Positions 44,668 to 52,899 of a DNA stretch of 64,000 bases are shown piece after piece. Under the pieces are notes generated by a model. The model saw nothing but the letters and a program-made list of their open reading frames with translations, was not told where the DNA came from and did no database searches. Origin of the DNA: Thauera propionica (GTDB lineage Bacteria; Pseudomonadota; Gammaproteobacteria; Burkholderiales; Rhodocyclaceae); the NCBI RefSeq assembly GCF_002245655.1, contig NZ_NOIH01000003.1, positions 558,001 through 622,000 on the forward strand. The letters are read 5' to 3'. The position numbers and the translations under genes were made by a program. Each line of letters starts with the position of its first letter. Position 1 is the stretch's first letter.

Positions 44668-45299
44668 TCCAGGATGAGCCCGTGGCGCAGGGCATAGGTG
44701 GCCAGTTCGGCGTTGCTCGACACGTCGAGCTTTTCCAGCAGGCGGGAGCGATAGGTGCTGACCGTCTTGACGCTCAGGTGAAGGAGCGCAGCAATGTCCG
44801 ACACCGATTCGCCGCGTGCAAGCCGCAGGAAGACCTGCAGTTCGCGATCGGACAGTTTCTCGTGCGGCGCGCTGGCGCCACCGCCGGTCAGTTCCTGCGC
44901 CAGCAGTTCGGCAGTGCGCGGCGACAGGTAGCGGCGCCCCTGGGCCACCGTGCGGATCGCATTCACCAGCTCCTCACGCGTGCAGTCCTTGCACAGGTAG
45001 CCATCGGCGCCGTTTCGGATCATCGCCAGCGCGTAGCGGTCCTCGGGAAAGCCGGACAGCACCAGGATGCGGAGCTTGTCGTAGCGCTGGCGCGCGGCGC
45101 GCAGCACGTCGACACCGCTCTGCCCGGGCAACGAGAGGTCGAGCAGCAGCACGTCGGTTGCATGCTGGCGCAGGCCCTGCAACGCTTCCTCGCCGGAAGC
45201 GGCCTCGAACGGGAACTCGAAGCCCAGCTCGTCGGCAAGCATCTCGCGGAAGCCTGCACGCACGATCTGGTGATCATCGACGATGGCGATACGCAACAT
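44664..45299 (-). CDS. NarL/FixJ-family response regulator
   Basis: A 211-residue regulator with a receiver (IAIVDDHQIV, LLLDLSLPGQSG with the phospho-Asp, LCKDCTREEL with Lys) and a LuxR-type helix-turn-helix (LSDRELQVFLRLARGESVSD, KTVSTYRSRLLEKL). It pairs naturally with the NarX/DegS-type kinase encoded convergently at 42857. It is the first gene of a two-gene operon with a stand-alone receiver. Its targets are unknown. Confidence 0.92.
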   Translation of the reverse strand: MLRIAIVDDHQIVRAGFREMLADELGFEFPFEAASGEEALQGLRQHATDVLLLDLSLPGQSGVDVLRAARQRYDKLRILVLSGFPEDRYALAMIRNGADGYLCKDCTREELVNAIRTVAQGRRYLSPRTAELLAQELTGGGASAPHEKLSDRELQVFLRLARGESVSDIAALLHLSVKTVSTYRSRLLEKLDVSSNAELATYALRHGLILE

Positions 45300-45425
45300 G
45301 TCCGGTAGTCCGATTCGTGATCCAGCGGTTGAAGAATAGCCGAGAGGCCGGTTGCCCATCCAGGCACCGGCCTTCGGCGATCACCCCGCGCCGGCGTCGA
45401 GCGGGCGCAGGGACGGCATCGGGCG

Positions 45426-45590
45426 TCATCGTCCCTTGGCGAGATTGATGAGGAAGCTGGCAACGGCCATCACCAGGAACACGACGAACAGGATCTTGGC
45501 GATGCCCGCGGCACCGGCGGCGATGCCGCCGAACCCGAACACGGCGGCGATCAGGGCAATGACGAAGAAAATGACAGCGTAGTGCAGCAT
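45426..45590 (-). CDS. DUF1328 small membrane protein (YtjA family)
   Basis: A 54-residue protein beginning [20 protein letters not shown] and ending in LINLAKGR, with two hydrophobic helices and the [15 protein letters not shown] core of the DUF1328/YtjA family. These proteins are abundant in Proteobacteria and are usually linked to stress or stationary phase, with no known activity. GGAGAAC precedes the ATG. It lies beside a CsbD gene on the same strand, a frequent pairing. Confidence 0.88.
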   Translation of the reverse strand: MLHYAVIFFVIALIAAVFGFGGIAAGAAGIAKILFVVFLVMAVASFLINLAKGR

Positions 45591-45662
45591 GATGTTCTCC
45601 TTTGTCGGAAGACCCGCCGGGCGCGGGCCGCGGCAGCGACCGCCCGGCGGTGGATGGGAGCC

Positions 45663-45860
45663 TCAGAGACGGCTCTCCCACTCCTTCACCTGCTTCTCGG
45701 CCTCGTCACGGGTAACGCCGTAGCGCTCCTGCACGCGACCGGCCAGCTCGGTGCGACGGCCCGCGATGACGTCGAAATCGTCGTCGGTGAGCTTGCCCCA
45801 CTGCTGCTGGACCTTGCCCTTGAGCTGTTTCCAGTTGCCTTCGATGATGTCCTTGTTCAT
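45663..45860 (-). CDS. CsbD-family stress protein
   Basis: A 65-residue CsbD-like protein, MNKDIIEGNWKQLKGKVQQQ, with WGKLTDDDFDVIAGRRTEL following, the family signature. CsbD proteins are small, acidic or amphipathic and induced by general stress (sigma-B in Bacillus); their function is unknown. A GGAG lies about 8 bases before the ATG. The DUF1328 gene follows 72 bases downstream, and the two may be one stress operon. Confidence 0.92.
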   Translation of the reverse strand: MNKDIIEGNWKQLKGKVQQQWGKLTDDDFDVIAGRRTELAGRVQERYGVTRDEAEKQVKEWESRL

Positions 45861-45965
45861 GGCTGTTCTCCTTGGGGTTGAGAGTGCAGCGTGCTGCCTG
45901 CTGCGAAGTGCGTGCCGCTGTTCGGCTCACGGCTCCACTTTAGGCAAGCCCCCCTGCCCACCCCA

Positions 45966-47072
45966 TCAGCCCGCTCCGAAACCCGCGTCGGACGATTCCG
46001 ACACCCCGCCGGCGCGCGGCAGGGTGACGCTGACCACGGTGCCGATCTCCTGCGCGCTGCGCAGCTCGACGCGGCCGCCATGCAGGGTGACCAGCTGGCT
46101 GACGATATACAGCCCGAGCCCCACGCCCTGCCCCGTACTGCCGCGCACGAAGGGGCGGAACGCACGCGCACCCAGCCCGGCCTGCATGCAGCCGGCGTTC
46201 TTCACCGCAACGCGGACCGCGTCTGGTGCCGTCCCATCCACCTCAACGACAACATCCTGGCCCTTCTCGCCATGCTTGAGCGCATTGCCCATGAGGTTGG
46301 ACAACACTTGCCCGAGTGCCCCCGCATCGCCGACCAGATCGACCGCGCCATGGGTGTACAGCACGATCCGCCCCGCATGCTCCGGCCCGCTGAATTCGTC
46401 GACGATGTGGCGCGCGATCGCGCCGAGGTCCACGCGCTCGAAGCGCGTCTTGAGGGTACCCGCGCGCAGGCGCGCCGCATCGAGCAGGCGCTCGACCATC
46501 GACGCCATGCGCTGCCCGCTGACACGGATGCGCTCGGCGGTCTGCATGACCAATTGCGGGTCCTGGTTGCGCAGCAGCAACTCTGCGCCGGTGGCCACCG
46601 CGGTCAGTGGATTGCGCAGGTCATGGCTCAGCACCGCGGCAAAGATCTCGTTCATGCGCAGCGCCTGCGCCAGTTCATCGAGCCGCCGCCGCTCGTGGTA
46701 CAGGGCAACGAGCACATCCGCCTTGCACGCGAGGATGTCGGGATCGACCGGCTGATGGAGAACCTCGGTCGCGCCGCTGCGATAGGCCTGCACGGTGCGC
46801 GGACCGTCCCACCCCGCGGGCGCGAGCAGCACCAGCGGCAGGTCGGCGGTCTCCGGCTGTTGCCGCAGCAGGCGTGCGAACGCCAGGCAATCCATGTCCA
46901 GCGACTCCGCATCGGCGAGGACGAAGGCGAAATACTCGTCGCACAGGCGGCGAAGCGCTTCGACCGCGCTCGCGACAACCTCCAGGTGGCGCCCCGGCTG
47001 TGCGAGGCAAGCCCGGAGCCGGGCGTCTTGCGCGCCAGCAGGGTCGACGACGAGGATGCAGACGACACCCAT
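45966..47072 (-). CDS. Histidine kinase with N-terminal pseudo-receiver domain
   Basis: A 368-residue soluble hybrid kinase. Residues 1-120 form a receiver-like domain with Asp residues kept (LVVDPAGAQ, LADAESLDM), but the conserved Lys position reads HQPVDPD, so it is probably a pseudo-receiver. Then come a HisKA domain with AVLSHDLRNPLTA and an HATPase domain with the N-box NLMGNALKHG and G2 box GQGVGLGLYIV; the G1 box is degenerate (NAGCM). It is the last gene of a three-gene operon with a kinase-like protein and a receiver and may take input from one of them. Confidence 0.88.
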   Translation of the reverse strand: MGVVCILVVDPAGAQDARLRACLAQPGRHLEVVASAVEALRRLCDEYFAFVLADAESLDMDCLAFARLLRQQPETADLPLVLLAPAGWDGPRTVQAYRSGATEVLHQPVDPDILACKADVLVALYHERRRLDELAQALRMNEIFAAVLSHDLRNPLTAVATGAELLLRNQDPQLVMQTAERIRVSGQRMASMVERLLDAARLRAGTLKTRFERVDLGAIARHIVDEFSGPEHAGRIVLYTHGAVDLVGDAGALGQVLSNLMGNALKHGEKGQDVVVEVDGTAPDAVRVAVKNAGCMQAGLGARAFRPFVRGSTGQGVGLGLYIVSQLVTLHGGRVELRSAQEIGTVVSVTLPRAGGVSESSDAGFGAG

Positions 47073-47082
47073 CGCAGCAGGC

Positions 47083-47775
47083 TCAGATCGCAGGCGGCGC
47101 AGCGAGATGCAGCGTCCCGGCTGCGAACTGCGGTTCGAAGCGCGCGTCGAAGCGGCGGCACAGCGCCGTGACGCCGTCCGGGCTCAGGCGGTCGCGATCG
47201 GGTACCAAGCCGGCTTCCGACAGACCCGTCGTCTCGCTCGCATCACCGACCTCGAAGCGCCACTGCACACGCACGCCGTCCCCGTCCGCAGCGCACTCGA
47301 CCACGAGACGTCCGGACGGCGGGGCCTGATCGAGGGCGAGCAGGAAGCCCGCCTGCAGCAGCAACCTGAGCGGCTGGGCGGGGTAGCAGGCCGAGCCGGT
47401 CGCATCGCTGCCAAGTTGCTCGATGGAAATGCCGCGCTCGGAAAAGGACAGGCCAAAGCTCGAAACCGCTGCCGACAGCGCGTCACCCAGCCTCAGCGAC
47501 ATCTCCTCCTGCTGCTCGATCCAGCCGATGGTCGATATCTGCACCGCGCGCAGCGCATTGAGCGCGGACAGCACTTCGTCAACCGCCCCCAGCATCCTGC
47601 CCGGATCCGGCGCATCGCCCTGCAGCTGCCGCCTCATCATCTGCAGGCGCATGCGCGGAATCAGCAGCGCGCCCGCCAGGTCATGCCGCAAGGGCGATGC
47701 CATGCGGCGAAGGATCGCCAGCAGCGTCGTGTCCGCCGCGGCCTGCGCGGCATCGTCGAACCCGGCGCCGCTCAC
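47083..47775 (-). CDS. Kinase-like (DHp-type) protein of unknown function
   Basis: A 230-residue protein without a clear family. Residues about 20-50 (LRRMASPLRHDLAGALLIPR) resemble the phospho-His helix of a histidine kinase or of ChpT-like phosphotransferases, with His in LRHDLAG. The second half has the strand order of an HATPase fold but lacks the N, G1 and G2 nucleotide-binding motifs. It may be an Hpt-like phosphotransfer protein connecting the adjacent receiver to the downstream kinase. Its start overlaps the upstream receiver stop by 4 bases. Confidence 0.65.
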   Translation of the reverse strand: MSGAGFDDAAQAAADTTLLAILRRMASPLRHDLAGALLIPRMRLQMMRRQLQGDAPDPGRMLGAVDEVLSALNALRAVQISTIGWIEQQEEMSLRLGDALSAAVSSFGLSFSERGISIEQLGSDATGSACYPAQPLRLLLQAGFLLALDQAPPSGRLVVECAADGDGVRVQWRFEVGDASETTGLSEAGLVPDRDRLSPDGVTALCRRFDARFEPQFAAGTLHLAAPPAI

Positions 47776-48164
47776 GCCGACAGTCTCCCCGATCGGCCGA
47801 CGCCCCCGGCGAGCACCGCCTGCAGGCGATCGATGTCAAAAGGCTTGGGCAGGACTTCGTCGAAGCCGGCCGCCAGGATGCGCGCGCAGTCATCCGGTGC
47901 GGAATGACCGGTCAGCGCAACAAGCCGGATCTCGCGCCCTGCCGCCTGCTCCCTGACCCAGCGTGCCAGCTCGCAGCCGTTCAGGTCGGGCATCGAGATG
48001 TCGAGGACGGCCAGCTGCGGCCAGTCCCCCGCGATGGCCGCGCGTGCCTGCCGCCCGTCATAGCAGGTGCGGACCGCATGACCGAACGACGCGATGAGCT
48101 CCGACAGCAGGTCGGCAATCTCGCGGTTGTCATCGGCAACGACGATGGGGCTGGAATAAGTCAA
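47772..48164 (-). CDS. Single-domain response regulator
   Basis: A 130-residue receiver with intact VVADDNREI, phospho-Asp in LAVLDISMPDLNG and Lys in VLPKPFDIDRL. There is no output domain. It is the first gene of the three-gene module and overlaps the following kinase-like gene by 4 bases, which suggests the three act in one phosphorelay. Confidence 0.88.
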   Translation of the reverse strand: MTYSSPIVVADDNREIADLLSELIASFGHAVRTCYDGRQARAAIAGDWPQLAVLDISMPDLNGCELARWVREQAAGREIRLVALTGHSAPDDCARILAAGFDEVLPKPFDIDRLQAVLAGGVGRSGRLSA

Positions 48165-48467
48165 ATGGATTCAACCTGATGCAGGAGATGCCGCGGCGCG
48201 GCGATCGCATTGTTTTACACCATTGACGCGGAATCGGCATGCGTAAAAGTGTATCCGGCTGGCATCCGGTGCGAGGAGCGGAGCCACCGGGCCGTCGGAC
48301 GCGGACTACAGCCATCTCGTCGGCGTCCTGCATCGGCATCGGGCGACGCCGACAGGATGGCGCCGCTCGCCTTGGCACACTGGCCTCACACCGATGCCCG
48401 CATCGATCGCGCCATGCAGCGCGGTCCGGCGACAGAAGTCGGTCCCCCTCAGACCAAGGAGATCAAC
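48165..48467. other. Intergenic region between divergent genes
   Basis: The 303 bases between the receiver gene and the exported Lys-rich protein gene hold no supported gene. A loose inverted repeat TTTTAC (48213) / GTAAAA (48243) 24 bases apart may be a regulator site, and AAGGAG before 48468 is the only clear translation signal. Confidence 0.4.
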
Positions 48468-48860
48468 ATGAAGATCCGTCACGCTGCCATTCTGACCTCG
48501 ATGATGCTGGCCCTGCCGATGGCGGCCAGCGCGGACCTCGACAAGGCGGTCGAAAAGCGCGCCGAAGCCCAGTACGACGCAGCGAAGAAACGCGCTGAAC
48601 TCGAGTACGACTCTTCCAAGGAACGCTGCCGCGCCCTGGATGGCAACGCCAGGGACGTGTGCGTCAAGGAAGCCGAGGCCGCACACACCCACGCCATGGC
48701 GGACGCCGAGGTCAAGCGCAAGGCGGCGGAGGCGCAGGCGGATACGCTCGAAGACCGCGCCGAAGCCAACTACAAGGCCGCCAAGGAGCGCTGCGACAGC
48801 CTGAGCGGAAGCGCGAAGGATAGCTGCCTGGCCGATGCCAAGGTGCTCTATCGCCAGTAG
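48468..48860 (+). CDS. Small exported helical protein with repeated Lys/Ala segments
   Basis: A 130-residue periplasmic protein with a signal peptide (LTSMMLALPMAASADLD, cleaved about residue 22). The mature part is nearly all alpha-helix with two related segments, YDAAKKRAELEYDSSKERC and YKAAKERCDSLSGSAKDSC, each ending in a Cys pair spaced by about 10-12 residues. I do not know a function; similar small proteins are common in betaproteobacteria. AAGGAG precedes the ATG, and a hairpin follows the stop. Confidence 0.72.
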   Translation: MKIRHAAILTSMMLALPMAASADLDKAVEKRAEAQYDAAKKRAELEYDSSKERCRALDGNARDVCVKEAEAAHTHAMADAEVKRKAAEAQADTLEDRAEANYKAAKERCDSLSGSAKDSCLADAKVLYRQ

Positions 48861-48886
48861 GCGTGCCCACGCATTCCGCTGCTCCG

Positions 48887-48924
48887 GTGTCGGGGCCGAC
48901 CACAGTCAGGGTCGGCCCCGACAC
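48887..48924 (+). terminator. Long hairpin after the exported helical protein gene
   Basis: A perfect 14-base stem (GTGTCGGGGCCGAC and its complement) closes a 10-base loop. There is no T tract, so it may be an mRNA-stabilising or bidirectional hairpin rather than a simple terminator. Confidence 0.6.
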
Positions 48925-49012
48925 GTTGTGGGCGGCGATCACGCCCTGCATCCAACAGAATGCGCTGATGTTGCATGGCAAAATACGGGGTTGATTCGAG
49001 TCGACCATAAAA

Positions 49013-50419
49013 ATGTACAAACTGCTGCCCCCAGAGACCACCGAGACGATCGAGAACGACTGGCTCACGCTGTTCGACCAGGCGCCGCTCGGCGCACGCA
49101 CTGCCGTGCGCGACATCATCGCGGCCCATCGCGAGGCGATGGCCGACGCCTTCTACGAACGCATGATGCAGGACCCGGAGGCGCGCACTTTTCTCAGCAG
49201 CGAGGTGGTGCATGAGCGCCTGCATGCGTCCATGCAGCGCTGGCTGACGACGCTGTTCTCGTGCGAAACGCGCGAGCAGTTCCTGACCGCAATGGCAATG
49301 CAGCGCCATGTCGGTGAAGTGCATTCGCGCGTGGACGTGCCGGTCAATATCGTCGCCCGCGGCGCCCGCGTGCTGAAGAACCGGATCGGCAACCACCTTG
49401 CGCGCAGCCCCCTTGGGCGCGACGAACTGGTCGAGGCGGTGATCTACGTGGACAGTCTCATCGATCTCGCTTTCGAGGTCATGAGTTCGGCATTCGTCGC
49501 CTCGCACGAGCGCACCGCACGCATCGACGAAGCCTACCGCTCGTTTTCATCCGGACAGAACATGTCGCTCGAACGCGAGCGCCAGCGCTCGGCCCTGCTG
49601 GATTGGGAGAACCGCTTCCTGCAGGCGGTCATGACCGGCCTGCCCGGCGACGAACTGCCGCGTGTCAGCAGTTCGTCCTTCGGCCTGTGGATGCAGCACA
49701 AGGCTTCGGCCGTATTCCGTGGCGCATCTGAACTGACGGCGGTGCGCACGCTGATGCGCTCGGTCGACGAAACCCTGCTGCCGCTGTGTGCGCAGCAGCT
49801 CGGTGCGGGCAACATGAACGAGGTACGGCACCTCCTCAAGCAGGTTCAGGCGGAGGTCGGCGAACTCAAGTTCCTGATCGAGAGCATGTTCGAGCACCTC
49901 GTCGACCTCGAGTCGGGCAAGGACGCCCTCACGCAGTTGCTGAACCGCCGCTTCCTGCCTGCGATCCTGGCGCGCGAGTGCGAGATCGCCCGCACCGAAG
50001 GCAAGCCCTTCGCGCTGCTGCTGATCGATGTCGACCACTTCAAGCACATCAACGACGCGCACGGCCACCAGGCGGGCGACCGGGTACTGCAGCAGGTCGC
50101 CGCGATCCTGCAGAACAGCGTGCGCTCGGGCGACTTCGTGTTCCGCTATGGCGGCGAGGAGTTCCTGATCGTGCTGGTCGAGATGGACCACACCCGGGCG
50201 ATGCGGGTGGCGGAGAAGATCCGCACGCGCATCGCGGCCGAGACGCTGCTGATCTCGAACGGCGGGCAACTCAACGTCACCGTCAGCCTTGGCGTGGCCA
50301 TGCATGACGGCCATCCCGACTACCAGCGCCTGGTCAATCGCGCTGACAGTGCCCTGTATCGCGCCAAGCAGGGCGGGCGCAACCGCTGCGAGCACGACAG
50401 CCTCGAAACGAAGTCCTGA
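49013..50419 (+). CDS. Globin-coupled diguanylate cyclase (DosC-like)
   Basis: A 468-residue oxygen sensor that makes c-di-GMP. The N-terminal sensor globin (residues about 10-160) has the proximal-His region MAMQRHVGEVHSRVDVP. A middle helical linker (about 170-300) follows, and then a GGDEF domain with FRYGGEEFLIV and an RSGD I-site five residues before it. This is the domain order of DosC/BpeGReg/GcHK-type globin-coupled cyclases. It stands alone on the + strand between an exported-protein gene and the ybiT-like gene. Oxygen control of motility or biofilm is the likely outcome. Confidence 0.93.
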   Translation: MYKLLPPETTETIENDWLTLFDQAPLGARTAVRDIIAAHREAMADAFYERMMQDPEARTFLSSEVVHERLHASMQRWLTTLFSCETREQFLTAMAMQRHVGEVHSRVDVPVNIVARGARVLKNRIGNHLARSPLGRDELVEAVIYVDSLIDLAFEVMSSAFVASHERTARIDEAYRSFSSGQNMSLERERQRSALLDWENRFLQAVMTGLPGDELPRVSSSSFGLWMQHKASAVFRGASELTAVRTLMRSVDETLLPLCAQQLGAGNMNEVRHLLKQVQAEVGELKFLIESMFEHLVDLESGKDALTQLLNRRFLPAILARECEIARTEGKPFALLLIDVDHFKHINDAHGHQAGDRVLQQVAAILQNSVRSGDFVFRYGGEEFLIVLVEMDHTRAMRVAEKIRTRIAAETLLISNGGQLNVTVSLGVAMHDGHPDYQRLVNRADSALYRAKQGGRNRCEHDSLETKS

Positions 50420-50453
50420 GGCAGCGACGCGGCACCAGCGCCCTTGCCTGCGC

Positions 50454-50459
50454 TATAAT
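50454..50459 (+). promoter_or_regulatory. -10 element before the ABC-F gene
   Basis: A perfect TATAAT lies 37 bases before the GTG start of the ABC-F gene. No good -35 is seen at 16-18 bases upstream, so a promoter is likely but its strength is uncertain. Confidence 0.5.
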
Positions 50460-50495
50460 GCAAGGCTTTGTTTTATCTGAAAAACAGGATTTTCC

Positions 50496-52121
50496 GTGCT
50501 CGTCGCAGCCAACATCACCATGCAGTTCGGGGCCAAGCCCCTGTTCGAGAATGTCTCCGTCAAGTTCGGCGACGGCAACCGCTACGGCCTGATCGGGGCC
50601 AACGGGGCCGGCAAGTCGACCTTCATGAAGATCCTGTGCGGCATCCTCGAACCCTCCGCCGGCAACGTCTCCAAGGACGTCCATGAGCGCATGGCCTACC
50701 TGCGCCAGGACCAGTTCGCGTACGAGGACATGCGCGTGCTCGACGTGGTGATGATGGGCCACGAGGAGCTGTGGGCGGCGATCAAGGAGCGCGACGCGAT
50801 CTACGCCAACCCGGATGCCACTGAGGACGACTACATGCACGCCGCCGAGCTCGAGGGCAAGGTGGGCGAATACGACGGCTACACGGCGGAAGCGCGCGCG
50901 GGCGAGCTGCTGCTCGGTGTCGGCATCCCCACCGAACTGCACAACGGCCCGATGAGCGAAGTGGCCCCCGGCTGGAAGCTGCGGGTGCTGCTGACCCAGG
51001 CGCTGTTCGCCAACCCCGACATCCTGCTGCTCGACGAGCCGACCAACAACCTCGACATCAACACCATCCGCTGGCTCGAGGACGTGCTCAACAACCGCGA
51101 CTGCACGATGGTCATCATCTCGCACGACCGCCACTTCCTGAACCAGGTCTGCACCCACATGGCCGACCTGGACTACGGCACGATCACCATCTACCCGGGC
51201 AACTACGACGACTACATGGAAGCGTCGACGATGGCGCGCGAACGCCAGTCGTCGGCCAACGCCCGCGCCAAGGACAAGATCCAGGAACTGCAGGCCTTCG
51301 TGCGCCGCTTCTCGGCCAACAAGTCCAAGGCCAAGCAGGCCACCAGCCGCCTGAAGCTGATCGACAAGCTGAAGCCCGAGGACGTGAAGCCGTCCAGCCG
51401 CCAGTACCCATGGATCCGCTTCGACTACGACGAGAAGGACAAGCTGCACCGCCTGGCCTGCGAGGTGGACAACATCAGTTTCGCCTACGAGGGCATGGAG
51501 AAGCCGCTGATCAACAAGTTCTCGATCGCCCTCGAGGCCGGCGAGAAGGTCGCGATCATCGGCGAGAACGGCGTCGGCAAGACCACGCTGATGAAGCTGC
51601 TGATGGGCGAGCTGCAGCCGCAGAAGGGCGCCATCAAGTGGGCGGAGAAGGCGAAGCCGGGCTACTACGCGCAGGACCACTCGGCCGACTTCGCCGAGGA
51701 CATCAGCCTGACCGACTGGATCGCCCCCTACTCCCGCATCACCGCCGCGGCCACCGGCGAGGACAACGAGACCCTGCTGCGCGGCACGCTCGGCCGCCTG
51801 CTGTTCTCGGGCGACGAGGTGAAGAAGTCGGTGAAGGTCATCTCCGGTGGCGAACAGGGCCGCATGCTGTTCGGCAAGCTGATGTTGTCGCGTCCCAACG
51901 TGCTGCTGATGGACGAACCGACCAACCACCTCGACATGGAATCGATCGAGTCGCTGAACACCGGCCTGGACAAGTTCAACGGCACGCTGATCTTCATCTC
52001 GCACGACCGCGAGTTCGTGTCCTCGCTGGCCACGCGCATTATCGAGATCAAGCTCGATCACCAGATCGTCGATTACCGCGGCACCTACGAAGAGTACCTG
52101 TCCTCGCAAGGCCTGGAGTAA
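50496..52121 (+). CDS. ybiT: ABC-F family ATPase (YbiT type)
   Basis: A 541-residue cytoplasmic protein with two ABC domains and no membrane part. Both Walker A motifs ([18 protein letters not shown]) and Walker B motifs ([22 protein letters not shown]) are intact. The first signature is degenerate ([10 protein letters not shown]) and the second is ISGGEQGR, the pattern of YbiT. ABC-F proteins bind the ribosome E site and relieve stalling. The inter-domain linker around residues 245-300 ([20 protein letters not shown]) is the P-site-tRNA interaction motif. The GTG start has AGGA upstream. It abuts the convergent exonuclease gene with no spacing. Confidence 0.92.
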   Translation: MLVAANITMQFGAKPLFENVSVKFGDGNRYGLIGANGAGKSTFMKILCGILEPSAGNVSKDVHERMAYLRQDQFAYEDMRVLDVVMMGHEELWAAIKERDAIYANPDATEDDYMHAAELEGKVGEYDGYTAEARAGELLLGVGIPTELHNGPMSEVAPGWKLRVLLTQALFANPDILLLDEPTNNLDINTIRWLEDVLNNRDCTMVIISHDRHFLNQVCTHMADLDYGTITIYPGNYDDYMEASTMARERQSSANARAKDKIQELQAFVRRFSANKSKAKQATSRLKLIDKLKPEDVKPSSRQYPWIRFDYDEKDKLHRLACEVDNISFAYEGMEKPLINKFSIALEAGEKVAIIGENGVGKTTLMKLLMGELQPQKGAIKWAEKAKPGYYAQDHSADFAEDISLTDWIAPYSRITAAATGEDNETLLRGTLGRLLFSGDEVKKSVKVISGGEQGRMLFGKLMLSRPNVLLMDEPTNHLDMESIESLNTGLDKFNGTLIFISHDREFVSSLATRIIEIKLDHQIVDYRGTYEEYLSSQGLE

Positions 52122-52889
52122 TCACAGCCACAATTCGCGCAGCGGCGTGTCCGGCGAGAACCGATGCGCCACCTGCGCCTGCAGCAGTTCGGCGGTGGCG
52201 AGCGCATCGGTCAGCGCGTGATGTGCGCGGTAGCGCGGCAGGCGGTAGCGCGCGCGGCTATCGGCGAGCCGGATCGACACCGGCTCCGGCTTGCGCCCGA
52301 ACAGGCGGGCGAGCAGGCCGGGCGCCGGCTGGCGGTGCAGCCGTGCCTCCAGCGCCATGGTGTCGATGACCGGGAATTCCAGCCCTTCGCCAATCCGCGC
52401 CTTCAGTGCGAGATCGAGGAACGTCCGCTCGATCTCGCGGCAGTGTACGACGACCGCGCGGCCGGCAAGGGTCGCGAGCAGATCATCGACGATCTCGCCA
52501 AGATCGGGTGCCGTATCGATCTGCGCGTGCGTGATGGCATGGATCGTCACCGACTCCGGCTGCAACTCAGCGCGCGGCCGGACCACCCAGTAGCGCGAGG
52601 CACTGGAGGCGATGCAGCCGAGCGTCATCGGCACCACGCCGATGCTGACGATCTCGTCATGCGCCGGGTCGAGACCGGTGGTCTCGACGTCGAGCGCCAC
52701 CATCGGCACGTCCTTCAGCACCGTATCGCCTGAAGGCACCCCACACGCGTAGAAGGCCCGCAGCCGCGGGTCGCCCGCGCCAGCCGCCAGATCGATGAAA
52801 CGCCGCGGCCAGTCGAGCGCGCCCGACGGGTCGCCCGGCCTGCGCGGAGCGCGCCCTTGCGCACCTTTCAGATCCCCCAGATGCAGCAT
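52122..52889 (-). CDS. DnaQ-like DEDDh 3'-5' exonuclease
   Basis: A 255-residue exonuclease of the DNA polymerase III epsilon type. The DEDDh residues are visible: ALDVETTGLDP (ExoI), the middle EVTIHAITH region (ExoII-like) and HHALTDALATAEL (ExoIIIepsilon). It is not the replicative epsilon subunit, since it lacks the alpha-binding tail. It starts 10 bases after the stop of the cNMP/CBS/DUF294 gene, and this pair is recurrent in Proteobacteria. The physiological substrate is not known. Confidence 0.88.
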   Translation of the reverse strand: MLHLGDLKGAQGRAPRRPGDPSGALDWPRRFIDLAAGAGDPRLRAFYACGVPSGDTVLKDVPMVALDVETTGLDPAHDEIVSIGVVPMTLGCIASSASRYWVVRPRAELQPESVTIHAITHAQIDTAPDLGEIVDDLLATLAGRAVVVHCREIERTFLDLALKARIGEGLEFPVIDTMALEARLHRQPAPGLLARLFGRKPEPVSIRLADSRARYRLPRYRAHHALTDALATAELLQAQVAHRFSPDTPLRELWL

Positions 52890-52899
52890 CGGGCCGCCC

